64,000 bases of DNA from contig CM024173.1 in assembly GCA_013433145.1 (NCBI GenBank), positions 7,274,322 through 7,338,321 on the forward strand. Reading direction: 5' to 3'. This DNA comes from Ascaris suum. Its lineage: Eukaryota; Nematoda; Chromadorea; Rhabditida; Ascarididae. The notes under the pieces were generated by a model. That model saw nothing but the letters and a program-made list of their open reading frames with translations. It had not been told where the DNA came from and did not search any database. The position numbers were made by a program, and so were the translations under genes. This document shows positions 15,201 to 24,700 of the stretch, piece by piece. How positions within the stretch are numbered: position 1 is the stretch's first letter; each line of letters starts with the position of its first letter.

Positions 15201-18200
15201 AGGGCTGGCGAAGAATAAACATACCTTTTGCAGAAATTTGCATCAGCTCTCGCTTGGGTAAAATATATACAAATTGCGTATATACTTTATCCGTCAGTAA
15301 ATTATGTAAGTGGTTGCTCCATCGATTCCCTCCAAATCGCATATTGTGTCGGCTCACCTAGCTTGCTTCCCAACTTATTCGCTTTGAAACTGCATTTTCT
15401 TGTGCAGATAATCTCACACTGATTCAATCTAATATTGTGGGACTAACCTTATACCTGTGCACAAACACAAACGTTGCTTATATTGTCGTTTCTGGCTTGA
15501 TGATTTTGTCGTCTTTGTGAGGAAATTTGATGTGCCAGTTGCGCGTCAATGAACGCCGAAAACTGTTTTACGAATTTACTGACTAATCTCGAAACTGAGT
15601 GGACGGATTCTGTTCGTCTTCTTTCGAACGCAATATGTTTGATATTATGATGCTTAAGGGGGATGAAAGCGAATTATGGACCCTTCGAATTATTTGGTGG
15701 AAATTTTCATTTTTCCAGCAATCTAATTCTTATAAATTCTCTCGGCATTTGTCATCCATATTTGCAGCATTCTTCGCAATATTTCTCGACTCCAAAAAAC
15801 GATTCCATTTCAACGAACCGAACTTCACTTCATGCGCTTTTAACAGCAAAAAACTTCCACTCTCTTGAGAGTCTAGCAGGAAGTGGTCTTCATTTCCAAA
15901 AACGCCTTCAAGTGGTGCTTTCTTGCTAAAATAGTGGTGCTTTTCACCTTCTCCCCGCAAAACTTTCTTACTTTTATTGAATGCATTTAGCGTAATTATT
16001 TGCTAATAAAGTTCCATAAGGTGATTTGAGCATGGCATGAGTCGGCCTCACTTTTTGCCATACGTCCTTGCATTTACAGCGCACAGCAAAGTGTCATCAC
16101 GCATATGCGTATGTCTGTGGGGCCTGTCTGATGGTCCGACACAGTTCAGGAATCGTTGAGGCTAGGATGGGGTAATTGGCGGATAGAATGTACACTATGA
16201 AAAAAGATCCTTTAGTGTCTTCAGTATCCCCGAACTGTTCGAAAATAGTTCCGGGCAGTTATGCTTCGAAAAAAGTTTGCTCGCATTTTGAGGATGGTTG
16301 ATCTGCATTTTGTACTGATTGTGCTTCCAACAAGCGAAGCTATTCTTGTTGCTTCATGTGGACAGTTATTGAAACTGATTGAATTAATGAAAGGAATGCA
16401 CAGACGCTGTTCATCATTGCTCATCTAGTGCATTTCTCTACTCGCTATGCGCTTTTGTTCATTTCTATTTACAACGCGCACTATGATGTCGTCGTGTCTG
16501 TGCCTGTGTCTTCGTGCTTCGTGTCTCTCCGTGTGTTCGGTCGTTTCAGCTTTCGAACCATCGAAACCTGCACCATGAAATTTGGTGACATAATATTTAT
16601 TGAAACAAATACGCTCGGCAGGAATAACCTCATATGGCAGGAATAACCTCATATATTCGCGTGTTTTAAGCTTTTCAAGCTCATATACTTTATATGTATG
16701 TGTTTCTAAGTGAATCGAGACTGCCAGCCTATTCAAGTGAAAATAATTCTTTTCCACGATGGAAAGGATTATATACACTCAAAATATGACTGATAGTTTG
16801 TATGTGTTCAGCAGTCGGTCGATTTTCGTTAAACATCAGCGGATGAGAAAGCGAGAGGGAAAACGCAGCAGAGGAGTTGATTTGTTGAACGCTTCTGCCG
16901 TTTTGCTCATCTTGTCAACAGTTCCAAGAAACTGGCACCAAATAATAAAATGCGCACAGTAGTGAATTCATTGAAGTTTTAACTGATCCGATGGCTCGTC
17001 AAAAACTGTAAAGATTCTGTCTTTCTGGGACGCCTATATAACATGAGAATCCGATCGAACACAGTTTCTATACAAATTTTTAGGAACCATCAAATGATTT
17101 CATTTCCTGTCCAAGCTTAATTGATATGGGACGTCATCCAATGGTGTACCTTAGATGCCCTCACCTCATACTTTTTGCTATAGTGTGCTATTTTGGAATT
17201 ACCTTGCAGATAATTCAACGGACACACAAATGTGTGCACAACATATAAAAAGCGAATTGTCTGGATAACTTAGATATGAGCGGGTAATCTGTTCGGAAAA
17301 TGAACTGAATAATTTGGAAGCTGGGCTGAGTACTGAGAATTGTTGTTTTTGTTCGCGGTTACGAAACTAGTTGATATGCTGTATGGAAGTGCAAGTGGTT
17401 GCATCGTGGTAGCTCCTCTATTGCGCTGCTCTGCTTACTATTTGTTTTGCAAGTTTGCATGCATGATGCTAATGCAGTGTCTATATATGCGTTACGGAAA
17501 AATTTTAGTGCGAATTATAGGATGATTAGCAAGGCGTCTTTGTCATTAATCCTCCAATTTCGAAGGAACTGACGGAAATCCGAATATCCTGAGAATTTGC
17601 TTGCACTTCACATCCGGACGATTCATAGAGAACACTAAAGCAGTTAACTAAAAAATGAGCGCATTATTGCGCACATTTTATTGTCTTTTGGCAGTTCATG
17701 CTAGTGAATTGTCTGCTGGATGTGAAAGCTGATATCACTCCAAAACCTGTGGCATGCTTATCCAATTGGTTTTTTTAATGACAGCGATAAGCAGCTTTTA
17801 AAAATACGTGCTGTATATGACGAGCTAAGGCGGCCGGTGAAGTTTCTACTGCACTATCGATTACCGTCATAAGCGTGTTTGTTTCATTCTGTTTCACTTA
17901 TTTAAATTTTCTTATTTTTTACTTTTTTCTGGGCATATTGCAACTGGATGATATAAAGTAATAAACCTTCTAATGAATTCATAGTCAACTTATTTTTAAC
18001 CGTCCTGTAATTAATAAATTCACAATCAATACATCTTTAATTGTTATGAAGAATATGTCTCAAAAGCTTAGCCCCGAGGAATTCTAGCAGAACGGAATCT
18101 AGCCGGCTTTAGGCATAATGAAGTAGTTTAAAAATGTCGGACAGCTTTCTCTTTGGCGTTGCTTCATCGCTTCATATACATCCGCAAATAGGCGTAAAAT

Positions 18201-21200
18201 TTTTGCACTTCTAGCAGCACCTCCAAAACTGCAGTTGCTGTTTCAAAAGGGGTTTTTGTCACCTGTTTGCAGTAGGTTGTCGATGAAATTTGCTGAATGG
18301 AATGCTCATCGGTCCGCAGAACTGAGTATTGCAGTTTCTCTCTGTCCATCTCTCCATCTTTCTCTCTCTCTCTCTTAGACACGTCGGATTCAGAATGTCT
18401 AAGATGATGTGTGTTGGAAATTACAAAGTGGAACATAAATTCTTTTCCAGCAAATTCGATGACAGAGTTGCATTTTGTTCAGCACTGGACGTTTATTCGT
18501 GAAAAAAATTGAGTCATTTGTAGATAACAGCTGCGGACCGATCAATATTGAATATCCGGAATATCTGATGAAGACACCGTCCCTCTCATCGGGTTACTTG
18601 CAAGGCGACGTTGCGCGATTCGATTGCTTCCAAACACATTGGATCAAAGGCGACAATGAATATAAATGTAACGCAGTTGATGACCCGTGGGATTTCCGAT
18701 AGTCCAGATGGAAGAGCGCCTTCTTGATAAAGCACATCACGAAAAACTTCCTTAGCGAGCAAGCCAAGTTTTTAAAGCTCTTTGAGAATGTTGTTTGAAA
18801 GTACACGGAAGTTTGTCAATTTCGAAACATGCCAGTGAGTCGTATCCGGTGCGAATATCATCACGCTGCAATGCGCTCCTACTGCTGTCGTTTTAGTTTC
18901 ATTAATTTAATTACTGCTTCTAACTAAGGAGAATAAATCGTCGTTATTCCCCCATTTATAAGCTCTCTGTCTTCGATCATTTTTCGAATTTGCAGAATTT
19001 GGAAAAACTGCGAACGCCGCGAGCTTTTCCTCCGATATAAGCCCTTATATCGAAGAAAAGATTCCGGGTGCACAGTGCAGTAGAGTCGTGTCCCACTCTT
19101 CTGAGGAATATATATATAATCATCTTGAAATTTGCTAATAGAAGAGTTTCTTTCTTCTTCATATATGCTTCTGTTTCCAAAACAGGGCATCGATTTCGAT
19201 AATATGAGGGTGCCACAACCCCCGTCGCATATCCCAAAATTACAATATTATTTTCAACAAGCATGATAATAGAAGTGCCAGTCACCAATGCTGTTCAGTT
19301 GATTTTGGTTTTCTACTTACCTAAACGTTTTCTTTCAGTTCAATCAATAATGGGTTCAATTTAAGGTGGAATAGTGGTCGATTACAATAATCCGCAGGAG
19401 TATCGCTTTGAGTGGAATAAGGGCGCACAACCGTGGTGTCGTTCCAGGGAGAAAGACAACCTGTTTAAGTGGCTCACTGCAGTATTCTCAACTGTGGGGA
19501 TTGTTATGGTCAGTGTCTATTTCTTGATTAAAGTGGAAATTGTCTGCAGGTAGAAAATGTTTTTAAGTACGATCAAAAGCAAGTTGTTTAATCGCTTCTC
19601 AAAATCTCCCAGAGGATATTGAGAAGTGGATCGATGATTATGATTAATGCATCTTCCATCAAGTTAAACCAATTTTTGCATTTTGATATACGTATAAACG
19701 GTTACGAAAAATGCATCATATTGCCCAGTTCTGTCGGAATCCTTCAGTGATTGGCGATCAGGAATCGATTTCTTTTTTCATCTAACTACTGCGTGAACTC
19801 TGTGCAAATTCATTTGATGTTCATTCTTTTACAGGCAATTGTGCTGATATTTTTGTGTTGTTGGTGTGTGAAGCAGAAACGAAGGAAAGATGCCGAAGAT
19901 CGTGCTTCATCAGTCTATACGAAAACTCCTCTTCGAGGCCCTCTGGTACTATCTTTTGATGTGTTACTTAACTTCTCTAACGTAACTACTTCCTGAGTTA
20001 TAGCCTCTATTTTCTCGCTGTTTCTCCTCCGCCCTTCAAGCAGCAATCAAAAGGTGGTCTTGTGGCACTGTATTATTACGGAAATATCGTACCGTATGTA
20101 AAAAATGGGCATCAAGCATGTTCAGTGATAAGGGAACAAAATGCTAGAAGAGTGGAATGGAGAGTAGCGCCCTTCCAAACCAATCAATGTTAACTAGAAA
20201 ACGTTTGTCTCCGCTGAATTGTTTCAATTGCATCTTTGAAGGGAATTGTTTGTCTCTTTTTTTGTTCTCTTTGGAGACATTCGATGAGAAGACATCTTCC
20301 TAGAATGAAACAAACAGTGTCGCTGAATAGAAAGCCTTAGTCGATATCCGAGGAAACACTTCGGTCGAAACTCCGAAAACTTCGCTTAGCTCGATATTTT
20401 TCTAGCAGAAGCACGTTTATTTCTTCGAAAAGCTTTTAGTGAGTTTCAATGGTCATTGAATATTGCATTTCTTTAGCAGTATTGAAGGGGAATTTGAAGG
20501 GAGAGTGAGTGAGCCCAAGATTATCTTCATCCCGAAGCAGTTTTATTCGCTCATTTTTTCAACAAAGATTTGTTGAAAAGTTCAACACAGCCAATACGCC
20601 ACCGTGTGTCGGGAGAAAGGTGTTCAAAACCTGACATATATATGACATTGGTGAGGTGCAAAACCGCAATGCATTTTTTCGAAGCATTGTTGTTAAGCTG
20701 TATTTGAATAGTTGTCTACTAGCTGTTGTGACGGATGGTGTTGTCGACTATTCAGAACTGCTAACAGACGTTGTTACCTACAGTTGTCGTCTGTAACTGA
20801 CCACTGACGTTATTCATTTATTCTTTAGCTGAATGCCATGAGTTTCACGTGGAATAGATTTTCGCATATCTTTCGTTCACCTGAGAGGATACCGCATTGA
20901 AAAATGTATCATTTATCCGATTAAAAGGTTATATTTACTGGAAGTCATGCCCAGCTGTGAGGAAGCCATACAGAATGAACGTAAATTACAAAAGGCAAGG
21001 TGATGATTACAATTTGTTTAAAATGAAATTACGTGCGTTTTTAAAGGAGGAGAACCACGGAAGTTGAAACGTTCTTTGTTTCATTTATTTTTTGCGATGA
21101 GTAAAGCATTTTTAAAATTATACTAATTAAATATGGGTGCATATATGCTAAAGCATTTATATTGTAGTAATGAAGTATGGATGATTGTGCTGTCTTAGAG

Positions 21201-21660
21201 ATCACTGCCAAGTTCTTCTGGGAAATCGAATCTTATTGCCGAATTAAACGAGTGCCATCTAGCAAGAGCCTTCAATTTTGCAGCCATATGACGAAAAACA
21301 GTTCTCGAAAGTGAGAACCGATTCGTTTTCGAGTGCCGGCAATCCACTTTATCGAGAACCATATCGTGAGACAGTAGCCAGCTTGACAGGCAGACCATCG
21401 ACTCCCGTTAAGACTAAGACCATGCTTGTCAACCCAACCAGGTTTGTTCATTTGCTCATTCTTCTTTGCGTACTTCTTATTTTTCGGCCACGAAGTCAGC
21501 TTCAAAACCTTGCGGAAATTTTGCTGAAGTTACTTGAGAAACAGTTGTTATTTTACTGGGAATTATTTTTGTGTGCAGTTGGTGTAATAAACTTTGTTCT
21601 AGGGAAAATGATTCGATGGGCCATTACTGTCACATCGAATTGCCTGTTCAATTGCATTAG
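124..21660 (+). CDS. mesh-like: Mesh/SUSD2-like membrane protein, copy 1 (5'-partial, 25 exons visible)
   Basis: Spliced gene whose 5' exons lie left of the window. Joining the 25 exons listed below gives an open frame of about 1216 codons: end of the NIDO (nidogen-type) domain, an E-set-like module, AMOP, VWD, a four-cysteine sushi domain, a transmembrane helix followed by CCWC, and a cytoplasmic tail of about 100 residues. In the Mesh family (fly Mesh is a smooth septate junction protein of gut epithelium; vertebrate SUSD2 has a related architecture) such proteins act in cell-cell contact at epithelial membranes. Exons 6-28 match copy 2 in order and splice phase, and in length for all but two. 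No stop or frameshift is seen, so the gene is probably functional. The last two exons are specific to this copy and less certain. A poly(A) signal follows at 21752. Confidence 0.88.
648..740 (+). CDS. Copy 1 exon 7: NIDO domain end
   Basis: TTGTAG acceptor, GTAAAT donor, 93 nt, phase 0 at both ends. Encodes PGRLSYVILNYDKLGF and onward to SGRCQ. It differs from copy 2 at two residues (RAN versus RGS). The preceding intron carries a run of 12 C at 533-544. Confidence 0.9.
1212..1395 (+). CDS. Copy 1 exon 8: post-NIDO segment
   Basis: TTTTCAG acceptor, GTGAGT donor, 184 nt, leaving phase 1. Encodes ALFNGGNHTGTVPVDP through GCSNKTGGT, with two possible N-glycosylation sites (NHT, NKT). One residue in 61 differs from copy 2, the best conserved exon of the pair. 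Confidence 0.93.
2773..3033 (+). CDS. Copy 1 exon 9: E-set/IPT-like module
   Basis: ATTGCAG acceptor, GTGAGT donor, 261 nt. Encodes YPMLIYPNIVNMLGEMTVDV onward to FVGYIYF, a predicted beta-rich domain that sits between NIDO and AMOP in Mesh proteins. Eleven of 87 residues differ from copy 2, most of them conservative and several clustered in the PQTGGANDEK loop. Confidence 0.92.
3490..3740. repeat. AT-rich trinucleotide tract in copy 1 intron 9
   Basis: Imperfect ATT/ATC/TTA units over about 250 bases between exons 9 and 10. Confidence 0.75.
4157..4233 (+). CDS. Copy 1 exon 10: linker before AMOP region
   Basis: TTGCAG acceptor, GTAAGC donor, 77 nt, ends phase 0. Encodes VPPTLDPMRLDIGNIYDWFK. 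The upstream intron (3034-4156) holds an AT-rich imperfect trinucleotide tract at about 3490-3740. Confidence 0.9.
4935..4983. repeat. 20-bp perfect direct repeat in copy 1 intron 10
   Basis: AGGAAAATTGCACACTCATT at 4935-4954 and again at 4964-4983, period 29. Confidence 0.93.
5142..5288 (+). CDS. Copy 1 exon 11: extracellular segment
   Basis: TTTGTAG acceptor, GTGAGC donor, 147 nt, phase 0/0. Encodes VMPISWYPRNFTNPD through GYKESLDNQ; NFT is a possible N-glycosylation site also present in copy 2. The middle (residues after NPD) is more variable between copies than the ends. Confidence 0.9.
5977..6090 (+). CDS. Copy 1 exon 12: extracellular segment
   Basis: TTTCAG acceptor, GTATAT donor, 114 nt, phase 0/0. 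Encodes IRKFRPEHRTLCRLATYSNR and on to RINLYQ, with four residue differences from copy 2. Confidence 0.92.
6486..6607 (+). CDS. Copy 1 exon 13: extracellular segment
   Basis: ATCAG acceptor, GTAAAG donor, 122 nt, ends phase 2. Encodes VERWYMTDWERMNELFTFRF through LLSG. Its 3' half (after PVRPND) is diverged from copy 2, while WERxNxLxTFRFGYLKLAPV is shared. Confidence 0.9.
7767..7907 (+). CDS. Copy 1 exon 14: start of AMOP domain
   Basis: TTTCAG acceptor, GTAAGG donor, 141 nt. Encodes LVSAPISLHWLWTTNNPEF through MCHDW, where the cysteine opens the AMOP domain. One codon longer than copy 2 exon 14, with the extra codon in the TTTYSQQ stretch. Confidence 0.9.
8165..8291 (+). CDS. Copy 1 exon 15: AMOP domain
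   Basis: TTGCAG acceptor, GTGAAT donor, 127 nt, ends phase 0. Encodes FDEDGAQWNFIRDTETNA, then SCPCVE and FMPHPRCSQ. The CPC pair and RCSQ cysteine are identical in copy 2 and are typical AMOP positions. Confidence 0.92.
8517..8635 (+). CDS. Copy 1 exon 16: AMOP domain
   Basis: TTTTCAG acceptor; donor GTCTGT is weak but is fixed by the phase-2 match to copy 2 (119 nt in both). Encodes VFRDIMCTTTIGAKNCYMSA and on to ENTA. Confidence 0.87.
9075..9243 (+). CDS. Copy 1 exon 17: AMOP end
   Basis: TTTCCAG acceptor, GTATGC donor, 169 nt. Encodes RFPTHYGQVCCYDEEGKLMQ through PYMGQFE. The adjacent CC pair closes the AMOP cysteine pattern. Confidence 0.92.
9791..9926 (+). CDS. Copy 1 exon 18: cysteine-rich link to VWD
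   Basis: TTTCAG acceptor, GTTTGT donor, 136 nt, ends phase 1. Encodes VPGLSAFHHDYMPYFLCCKF, then FRCQLFYWRRPSSGCQQYQ. Four cysteines are identical in copy 2, with three residue differences in total. Confidence 0.93.
10343..10507 (+). CDS. Copy 1 exon 19: VWD domain start
   Basis: TTTTCAG acceptor, GTATGT donor, 165 nt. Encodes GEAMGAGTFNTIDNDKFVFD through ERYPNRKVDFS; the G-x-F-x-T-I-D-x-D-K-F pattern is the usual entry to a von Willebrand factor type D domain. Confidence 0.92.
10785..10834 (+). repeat. Partial exon-20 duplicate inside the preceding intron
   Basis: About 50 bases that align to exon 20 positions 10916-10967 with roughly 85-90% identity by eye, including the identical run GGCACTGATAGGGTGCAT. 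It lies about 130 bases upstream of the original. It has small indels, so it cannot substitute for the exon. Confidence 0.75.
10851..11057 (+). CDS. Copy 1 exon 20: VWD domain
   Basis: Acceptor is TTTAAG, not CAG, and the donor is GTTCGT; both follow from the phase-1 match to copy 2 (207 nt). Encodes LLGRYIGQADLVQPTNATVI through LQRFKG. The upstream intron contains a degraded partial copy of this exon at 10785-10834. Confidence 0.9.
11628..11812 (+). CDS. Copy 1 exon 21: VWD domain
   Basis: GTTAAG acceptor (AAG type), GTACGT donor, 185 nt, ends phase 0. Encodes VLVYVNNVERGQPEVYVVLE through PSQYGV, the second half of the VWD fold. Confidence 0.9.
12230..12401 (+). CDS. Copy 1 exon 22: VWD C-terminal part
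   Basis: TTGCAG acceptor, GTAATT donor, 172 nt, ends phase 1. Encodes RPDGDKTREQEMRQRFNVPR, GLMRPFPDQTSAS and LNDVNSE, the conserved tail of the Mesh VWD region. Confidence 0.92.
13146..13326 (+). CDS. Copy 1 exon 23: linker between VWD and sushi
   Basis: TTGCAG acceptor, GTAAGA donor, 181 nt. Encodes RIPGTGEPGTDQNIAGTLNQ then MFTTSREEDKKYEVFPEASM. Polar, probably flexible linker; more substitutions than in the folded modules. Confidence 0.9.
13842..13927 (+). CDS. Copy 1 exon 24: linker
   Basis: Follows TTTAAAG (an AAG acceptor) after an AT dinucleotide run; donor GTCTTA is weak. The 86-nt length and phases match copy 2. Encodes GPYRFVPRTGQMLHQLLQTC then RDLQQNQQ. Confidence 0.83.
14459..14665 (+). 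CDS. Copy 1 exon 25: pre-sushi cysteine-containing segment
   Basis: TTTTCAG acceptor, GTTCGT donor, 207 nt. Encodes NLQPLQSTLTEQYGIAHCPD, then ECGDNIPCLYDYTMLNARVL and NTWNAFTLERLEATRQ. Cysteines match copy 2. The intron that follows (14666-18523) is the longest between recognised exons and contains a perfect 19-bp tandem pair at 16617-16654. Confidence 0.91.
16617..16654. repeat. 19-bp perfect tandem duplication in copy 1 intron 25
   Basis: GGCAGGAATAACCTCATAT twice with no gap. Confidence 0.95.
18524..18667 (+). CDS. Copy 1 exon 26: sushi (CCP) domain
   Basis: TTTGTAG acceptor, GTAACG donor, 144 nt. Encodes NSCGPINIEYPEYLMKTPSL through THWIKGDNEYK; the first, second and (split) third sushi cysteines fall here. 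Confidence 0.93.
19366..19508 (+). CDS. Copy 1 exon 27: sushi end and start of transmembrane helix
   Basis: TTTAAG acceptor (AAG type), GTCAGT donor, 143 nt, ends phase 0. Encodes VDYNNPQEYRFEWNKGAQPW, fourth sushi cysteine, RSREKDNLFKWL and the hydrophobic start TAVFSTVGIVM. Confidence 0.91.
19835..19945 (+). CDS. Copy 1 exon 28: transmembrane end and juxtamembrane
   Basis: TTTTACAG acceptor, GTACTA donor, 111 nt versus 123 in copy 2. Encodes AIVLIFLCCWCVKQKRRKDA then KTPLRGPL. The CCWC group next to a KQKRRK stop-transfer signal is kept in both copies. Confidence 0.9.
21284..21441 (+). CDS. Copy 1 exon 29: cytoplasmic tail
   Basis: TTTTGCAG acceptor, GTTTGT donor, 158 nt, ends phase 2. 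Encodes PYDEKQFSKVRTDSFSSAGN then LYREPYRETV and KTKTMLVNPT. The first residues (YDxxxFSK) match the start of copy 2 exon 29; the rest is unrelated by eye. Intron retention here would instead read into a long hydrophobic stretch to a stop at 21676. Confidence 0.75.
21603..21660 (+). CDS. Copy 1 probable terminal exon
   Basis: TTCTAG acceptor; phase 2 gives RENDSMGHYCHIELPVQLH and TAG. A second acceptor (GTGCAG, exon start 21579) is in the same frame and would add eight codons. An AATAAA follows 92 bases after the stop. Chosen as the nearest phase-compatible terminal exon; no homology to the copy 2 terminus supports it. Confidence 0.5.
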
Positions 21661-21751
21661 CTTCGTTCTCCTCTAGGAGAGAAACTACTAAAGAGGATTT
21701 GCATCCAAACAGCCATGTTGTCACCGAAACTCACAATTAAATCGCTTCGGA

Positions 21752-21757
21752 AATAAA
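21752..21757 (+). promoter_or_regulatory. Poly(A) signal, copy 1
   Basis: AATAAA 92 bases after the proposed stop of copy 1, giving a short 3' UTR typical of nematodes. Confidence 0.55.
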
Positions 21758-24303
21758 ACAATAATTCTACACAAATTGGATACCTCTCGTATATATCTAT
21801 ATTCCTGAGTGAGTGCAGTGATAATATCACCGTTTCCTCGAATAACTCTATCTTATGTAGAGAAATAGAGAGGTAGAGATACTTGAGTGATCGATATTTA
21901 TTACCACTCTGCTCGCTGGGAAATTATTTCTTTGTTATGGAGTCTCATAGGATGAAACTTCAGAAACGGCGCAGCTTATAACACGCCGCCATCAAGGGCA
22001 TCGACACCATCAGAAAATCGCTCTCATAATCTTCGAAGCTCGCCGTCCGCTGTTCCTCTTCTCGGTCTTAAAACAAGCGTATGAGGAGCTATTCAAATTT
22101 GTGTTCGAAATACTGTTTTGTAATAGTGTCCAAGTCAATGTCCCGCTGGTGCAGTTCTCGATGAGCAAATATTTCCTATTCGAAATTCACATCCTTTATG
22201 ATATATTCCAAAACGTAGAGAGATAATGAAAGGTATATGAGGAAGGCTTTCAAATATATGAGGTGAGATAAAGGAGCCTTTTGCTGGGAACAAGTAAGTG
22301 CGGTTTTTTTGCATAAACTGCTGACGCTTTCATCAATTTTTCTCATGTTACCCCCACTGACCGTTTTATTAAGCTCGCATTAGAAGTGCATATATGCTTT
22401 CATTTTTTATTTTCATTTCCTGTTGCCTATTTCCATTTTCTACTTGGAAATCACTGCGTAACAGTTATAGGATAGCTGAGTGAACAACTTCACCATAGGA
22501 AAATTGGTTGGCATTTAGAATCCATGAGCACTGGTAAGGTTGGAGATGAGCGGAGAAAGCTGTTTAAGAGTCCGAAAGATGTGCTACCCAACTTGTTTAT
22601 GTTATCATCATGGCACTTGTGAACATAGTGGCCGAGGAGGGGTGCATGTATAGTGCGACGTAATGTGCAAATGAAGAGTTAAAAGAGTGAAAAATTATCA
22701 TCGTTCCTTTAGCAATGAAGAATTATTTTTTGGCGTTCTGTCCACTTTTTTCCTCTGAAAACGACTGGCACGGTCATGCTGGCTGGTCCTCTTCGACGTT
22801 CGCCGTCTGATGTGCTCCTCATTTTCACTTCTCGTGTGTTTTCGTATGTTATGTTGCGAGAGTGATTCCAAACAGTCGTCTGCGTTTCATCGGTCACTTC
22901 TTGTTTACATGCTTTCCTTTTCACCGCATAGGAGATGAAAATCCAATTTGGACCTCAATTCGCCTTCTCCATGCAGTTTTTCATGAAAGTATCTCGTCGA
23001 AAATTTGCCTCTTATTGGCTCAATTACTGTATAGATCGTTATTTTCTTATCATCTACATTTTATGCATTCGATATATTGTGAGTGAATGTGATGCAGTTG
23101 TAACCTCAACTCTCTTCAGAAGCCAATGATTTTTTTCGAGTTTTGAATTTCGCGAAGACATTGTTTCCAATAAATGAGTCCAGAAATTTTTTTCAAGCTT
23201 ATTTGATAAATGCCGCATAATTATTGTGCATTTTCATCTACTTATTCTCCGCCATTTCGATTGCCTGTGCTTCTCAATTTATGTTTTGTGGTGCTGTTTA
23301 GTGAATGCGCGATGCAAATGCAGATTCGCGGTGCTGTTTGTTTCAGCACTCATTTGAAGCGATTTCTGAGCACTCTATTAGCAACTAAGTAAGTGTGAGA
23401 GCTTCTTCGAAAGCAAGTTAAGTTCCTCCCCAGAAAACCCCTCAAGGACGATGAACACGAAACGCATCTAAATTCTTCTTGTACCAGAGTACAACTAAAG
23501 ATGTGAAATGTGCTCCGAGGAATAGTTTTCTTCTTATCCCGTTTCTCGGAACAGGATTTCAATTTTGATTGGCATCTTTGTTTTTCTCCGATTGATATAT
23601 GAAGTGTAATAAAGGTTTCCCACATGTATTTCTTTGTAAGGATTTCATCGATTTGTACTGAGTTTTTGAAAGATGCCTTGAATCGAACCGTGAGGAATTA
23701 AATTTCCACATGAAATATTTGGTGACTAAGCCAAGTGGGTTTTATAAATTATCACTTACAATCTCGTTAAAGATAATTGAAGAAAGTTGCAATTCAGTGG
23801 GCACATCACTGCCAACGCCAAACTTTTTGGGCAAAAATCTGTATGGATGTTATGGACAATCAAACCATATACTTTTATATGTTGTGATATGATACGAAAT
23901 GCACTTCGCTTACTTTTATTTATTTATTTCGGAATATCGGAACGAAGAAGTCGACAAGAAAAGAACATCAGTATGAAGAATAAGGATAAGCAAGAAGTCC
24001 ACAGAGCAAAAATCCAAGCGAACAGATATTCAGTATGGAAGAGCAGAAGTAGCGTGAAGAGTGGAACAACTCAGCAGCAATTTCAGAGGTGAAAGAGTGG
24101 ATGCGTTACTTGTAGGGAACAGGCTCGAGACTCACACAACACGAAGATGGAAACTATGCAAAATGATATTTGAGCAGCTTTTTTTCGCGAGGTGGAACTG
24201 ATGCCTACTCAACAACATGATGGACAAACTGAAATATTTCTGAAAGCAAAATGTCGGAAAGATCGAGTATAATTTTATGAAAGCTATCATCGTGACCTTG
24301 AGC

Positions 24304-24700
24304 CTACAACACTCCGGTGGTTTCAGGCTCAAGACTTTTTGGTCTGGTAGTGTGATTTGTCCGGCGTGGTGCACCGTAAACCTCGCGAAAAGCAACGGGG
24401 TGTAGCGTTTCTAGGCCTTTTCTAGAAATCTGAGATAAGGAACCAAACAAGAGGAACATACAGATGTATAATATGCCAAAATGGGTCGGCAGCAAGTAAT
24501 GAAGACGTTTTGGTAATATACCTGTGCTGAAAAGCGTGGAGAATATTGGTCGCAATTTTTGGCGGTCTTTTAGTAATAACGGGAAAGTGCAATTTCCAAT
24601 GAAACCCAGAGTCGGTTGTAACACAAAAGCCGCGGACACCATCTGCAGCATGAAAAGCGGCCTCGTAGGGAGAGGAAACATTCGTACTAGAAATTTGCAT
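24304..24700. repeat. Possible dispersed repeat
   Basis: A block clearly richer in G+C than its surroundings, with overlapping ORFs on both strands that do not resemble a known protein. Composition contrast and lack of exon signals suggest an old mobile-element fragment; this cannot be confirmed from a single copy. Confidence 0.25.

Noticed and set aside
16425..16778. Minus-strand ORF of 117 codons with HRHRHDD
   Set aside because: Located in the large copy 1 intron over a low-complexity TGTGTC/TTCGTG stretch; composition is explained by the repeat.
21442..21676. Read-through of copy 1 exon 29 giving a hydrophobic C-terminus
   Set aside because: A good GTTTGT donor ends the exon; the extension is T-rich intron-like sequence and a hydrophobic tail makes no sense after the cytoplasmic segment.
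24304..24681. Minus-strand ORF of 125 codons
   Set aside because: No domain or start/splice context; overlaps other open frames in a GC-rich block better explained as a repeat.
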